Of a stretch of 64,000 bases of DNA, positions 61,765 through 64,000 are shown in pieces. Numbering within the stretch: the first letter of the stretch is position 1; each line of letters opens with the position of its first letter. Under the pieces are notes generated by a model, which did no database searches, had not been told where the DNA came from, and saw nothing but the letters and a program-made list of their open reading frames with translations. Made by a program: the position numbers and the translations under genes. The DNA comes from Aquimarina sp. Aq78 (GTDB lineage: Bacteria; Bacteroidota; Bacteroidia; Flavobacteriales; Flavobacteriaceae), in assembly GCF_900299525.1 (NCBI RefSeq), contig NZ_OMKA01000001.1, positions 496,001-560,000 on the forward strand. Reading direction: 5' to 3'.

Positions 61765-62634
61765 ATGGCTAAAGCAGACAAAGACCTAATTCCTGTACAG
61801 GCACTTTTAATTCCCAAATCTATAGTATACACTGCAAAAATACTGAATTGGATATCTCCTTTTCTTGCATCTAGATTTGCTGCCAGAATATTTTTAACGC
61901 CCTTCGGTTATAAAATGCCAGATAGAGAAAAGGTGATGTATGAGAAAAGCAAAAAAGAAAGAATTCTAATAAAAAAAATTAATAGAGAGGTTATCATTTA
62001 CAATTATGGAAATTCTAATAAAAAAATTCTTCTGGCTCATGGTTGGTCTGGAAGCGGTACACAGCTTTCAAAAATTGCAGATCAATTATTAGAAAACGGA
62101 TATAGCACTGTAAGCTTTGATGCTCCGGCACATGGTCATGCTCCTGGAAAAAGAAGTATGTTACCCTTTTTTATCGAAACAATAAACCAATTAGAAAAAA
62201 CTCATGGCCCATTTGAAGCTGCAATAGGACATTCATTAGGAGGAATGTCATTATTAAGGACTACCCGATTTGGATTACAAATCAAATCTCTGGTTATCAT
62301 TGGCACGGCCAACAGCATCACAGCAATCACTAAAAATTTTGCAAAAAACCTACAATTAGATCAAAAGGTGGGGCGTTTATTAAAAACATACTTTGATAAA
62401 AGGTATGGAGAAGATCTTGATAACTACTCTGGAGCGACTTCTGCCGCAGGAGTTAAAATACCTACTCTAGTAGTACATGATAAAAATGATGTTGATGTAC
62501 ATTACAGTGCAGCACATGAAATCGTTAATAATTTAGAGAATGGACAACTACTAATAACAGAACAACTAGGTCATCGAAAAATTTTAGGCGACCAAGAAGT
62601 AATATCCAAAATTATAGAATTTATTTTGGAATAG
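61765..62634 (+). CDS. Alpha/beta hydrolase
   Basis: A 289-residue hydrolase. The nucleophile elbow is AIGHSLGGMS, the oxyanion and cap region includes LLAHGWSGSGTQLS, an acidic residue is in VVHDKNDVDVHY and the catalytic His in LGHRKIL. It starts with a hydrophobic stretch at about residues 20-45 (SPFLASRFAARIFLTP) that may attach it to a membrane. Substrate not predictable; family members include esterases and lipid hydrolases. Single gene preceded by a 210-bp region without recognised signals. Confidence 0.9.
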   Translation: MAKADKDLIPVQALLIPKSIVYTAKILNWISPFLASRFAARIFLTPFGYKMPDREKVMYEKSKKERILIKKINREVIIYNYGNSNKKILLAHGWSGSGTQLSKIADQLLENGYSTVSFDAPAHGHAPGKRSMLPFFIETINQLEKTHGPFEAAIGHSLGGMSLLRTTRFGLQIKSLVIIGTANSITAITKNFAKNLQLDQKVGRLLKTYFDKRYGEDLDNYSGATSAAGVKIPTLVVHDKNDVDVHYSAAHEIVNNLENGQLLITEQLGHRKILGDQEVISKIIEFILE

Positions 62635-62707
62635 TTATTGATTAGTTATTGTTAGCCAGTTTATACGACTACTTAGGTATAACTTTAATTAAAAATTAGA
62701 AAAAACT

Positions 62708-63202
62708 ATGAAACGTTTTATTTTATTATGTATTAGTGTTCTGGCTATAAGTTGTACAGGTACAGCACAAAAAGAAGGTAAAAAGGAAGGTAAAGTTTAT
62801 GCAGTCTCTAAAACCAATGCAGAATGGAAAAAGGTTTTGACCTCAGAACAATACTATATTCTTAGGCAAGCAGGAACAGAAAGACCATTCTCTAGCCCTC
62901 TAAACAAATTGTATACTCATGGCACATTTCATTGTGCTGCATGTAATACACCGTTATACGAAAGTAAATACAAATTTGATAGCGGAACAGGTTGGCCAAG
63001 TTTTGATCGTGCAATAGAAGGAAGTATCGATAACGATATAGATCATAAATTAGGATATGCTAGATCCGAACTACTGTGTGGAACATGTGGTGGACACTTG
63101 GGCCATGTATTTAGTGACGGCCCCAGAGAAACAACAGGAATGAGACATTGCATTAATGGTGATGCTCTAGTGTTTAAATCTAATGAATCAAAAAATGAGT
63201 AA
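62708..63202 (+). CDS. msrB: Peptide-methionine (R)-S-oxide reductase MsrB, exported lipoprotein form
   Basis: A 164-residue MsrB with an N-terminal lipobox (LAISC, Cys at about 18), so likely periplasmic or outer-membrane-attached. Zinc-binding CxxC pairs: CAACNTPLY and CGTCGGHLGHVF. Catalytic Cys in MRHCINGDAL. The family repairs methionine R-sulfoxides in proteins. It overlaps the downstream MsrB gene by eight bases (ATGAGTAA), suggesting coupled translation of an exported and a cytoplasmic reductase. Confidence 0.93.
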   Translation: MKRFILLCISVLAISCTGTAQKEGKKEGKVYAVSKTNAEWKKVLTSEQYYILRQAGTERPFSSPLNKLYTHGTFHCAACNTPLYESKYKFDSGTGWPSFDRAIEGSIDNDIDHKLGYARSELLCGTCGGHLGHVFSDGPRETTGMRHCINGDALVFKSNESKNE

Positions 63203-63590
63203 ATATCCAATAGAAAAATCTGAAGCCGAATGGAAAGAGAAGCTTACAGAAGAGCAATATAAAATATTAAGGCAAAAAGGAACCGAAAGGCCATTTACCG
63301 GAGAATATAACATGCATTTTGAAGATGGAGCATATACCTGCATGGCTTGTGATGTACCTCTATTTAAAAGTGTTTCTAAATTTGATTCGGGATGTGGCTG
63401 GCCAAGTTTTGATGAATCAATAGAAGGAAGTGTAGAATATATAAAAGATACATCCCACGGTATGATACGCACAGAAATATTATGTGCTAATTGCGGTAGT
63501 CATTTAGGCCATGTATTTAATGATGGTCCAACAACTACAGGTCAACGCTATTGTGTAAACTCTATTAGTATAGACTTTAATAAAAAATAA
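63195..63590 (+). CDS. msrB: Peptide-methionine (R)-S-oxide reductase MsrB, cytoplasmic form
   Basis: A 131-residue MsrB without signal peptide. Zinc pairs CMACDVPLF and CANCGSHLGHVF, conserved FDSGCGWPSFDESI, catalytic Cys in QRYCVNSISI. I use the ATG at 63195; an ATG four codons earlier inside the upstream gene is also possible. Paralog of the gene just upstream (shared EWKxxLTxEQYxILRQxGTERPF), derived by tandem duplication with the loss or gain of a signal peptide. Confidence 0.94.
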   Translation: MSKYPIEKSEAEWKEKLTEEQYKILRQKGTERPFTGEYNMHFEDGAYTCMACDVPLFKSVSKFDSGCGWPSFDESIEGSVEYIKDTSHGMIRTEILCANCGSHLGHVFNDGPTTTGQRYCVNSISIDFNKK

Positions 63591-63617
63591 ATCGATAATA
63601 AATAAAATTTAGAATTC

Positions 63618-64000
63618 ATGAGAAAAATTTTCGCACTACTATGTCTAGCCACATTTATATTTACATCTTGTTCTAGCGATGATGATACAGATTTTGATAC
63701 TATTGCAAATACCTTTGAAGTAACAGGAACGTTTAATACTGCTAATAATTTTCGGATTGAAGCTGTAGTACCTGATAATGTTAATGTATTAGACTCAGAT
63801 GTTGCGTTAGTTTATATATTAGATCCTGAACAATCTACAGCTCAAGTTGATGTATGGGAACCATTACCAAGGACTTTTTTCTTTGCTCCTGGGGAATTTG
63901 CTCAGTTTCAATTCAATTTTATTTTTAACGAAGCACAAAATATTGCAAGTATTGATATATTTATAGAAAGTGATGATTTAAATGCATTGGCTGCTGATAT
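63618..64000 (+). CDS. Lipoprotein of unknown function (5' part only)
   Basis: Starts at the ATG at 63618 and runs off the window, so only about 127 codons are seen. Signal peptide FALLCLATFIFTSC with lipobox Cys at about residue 18, followed by SSDDDTDFD, an acidic linker common in Bacteroidetes lipoproteins. The rest is a beta-rich domain (TFEVTGTFNTANNFRIEAVV, VALVYILDPEQ, EFAQFQFNFIF). No family recognised. It follows the MsrB pair by 27 bases and may be co-transcribed. Confidence 0.8.
   Translation, partial: MRKIFALLCLATFIFTSCSSDDDTDFDTIANTFEVTGTFNTANNFRIEAVVPDNVNVLDSDVALVYILDPEQSTAQVDVWEPLPRTFFFAPGEFAQFQFNFIFNEAQNIASIDIFIESDDLNALAAD

Noticed and set aside
1..64000. Mobile elements, CRISPR arrays, tRNA or rRNA genes
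   Set aside because: None were recognised. No transposase or integrase frame, no regularly spaced repeat array and no tRNA-like CCA-ended fold was found by reading.

Overview
The window is AT-rich, gene-dense DNA from a marine-type member of the Bacteroidetes, most likely family Flavobacteriaceae and perhaps Aquimarina or a close relative. The assignment rests on several signs: the -33/-7 promoter signature TTG-N19-TAnnTTTG, weak Shine-Dalgarno sequences, an HYC_CC_PP family protein, a type IX secretion C-terminal sorting domain, a carboxypeptidase-regulatory-domain beta-barrel receptor, LytS/LytTR two-component pairs and FKBP-free lipoproteins with short SxxC-type lipoboxes. No rRNA, tRNA, CRISPR array, transposase or prophage was seen.

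Layout. 1-2190: start of a CusA-type metal efflux pump and an HYC_CC_PP protein. 2380-34926: four paralogous LytS histidine kinase/LytTR regulator pairs, each next to an envelope or transport module. Cassette D (2380-6380) has a TonB-receptor-like barrel. Cassette A (6811-12955) has an ABC ATPase plus a permease fused to an M1 aminopeptidase. Cassette B (17052-23563) has the same two ABC genes, divergent from its kinase/regulator pair. Cassette C (30461-34926) has a simpler ABC ATPase/permease divergent from its pair. Between the cassettes lie a secreted LamG-like protein with a divergent membrane-anchored regulator, an Lrp regulator, a methyltransferase, a VTT membrane protein, a small HTH regulator with a palindromic operator, an S41 protease, and an AraC regulator divergent from two secreted proteins.

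35018-43753: a secreted M14 carboxypeptidase with a T9SS tail; a two-gene unit of a duplicated Cys-motif protein and a DUF692/MNIO enzyme naturally fused to a DUF2063-like partner domain; divergent from these, an aldehyde dehydrogenase with DUF779; then a secreted methyltransferase and a cupin. 43778-56956: sterol desaturase, an SRPBCC/ArsR operon with two palindromic operators on its promoter, an astacin lipoprotein, an ECF sigma factor with a membrane partner, a hybrid kinase lacking its phospho-acceptor histidine, M23/LysM endopeptidase, OmpA lipoprotein, DUF2541 protein, rRNA methyltransferase and M28 peptidase. 57054-64000: a Cys-rich double-Gly-type leader peptide, an ArsR-controlled cupin/SDR/PhzF operon with a duplicated 22-bp operator, a DEAD/DEAH helicase, an alpha/beta hydrolase, two MsrB reductases, and the start of a lipoprotein.

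Main inferences. The four LytTR cassettes appear to share one operator design. Two short direct repeats with an exact 21-bp period and the core TT[C/G]AT lie 36-38 bp upstream of the -7 box of the cassette promoter. This suggests each regulator activates its neighbouring export or receptor operon. The other two systems most worth following are the MNIO-DUF2063 fusion with its duplicated GCxxCxSGxD partner, and the orphan six-cysteine leader peptide at 57054-57245.
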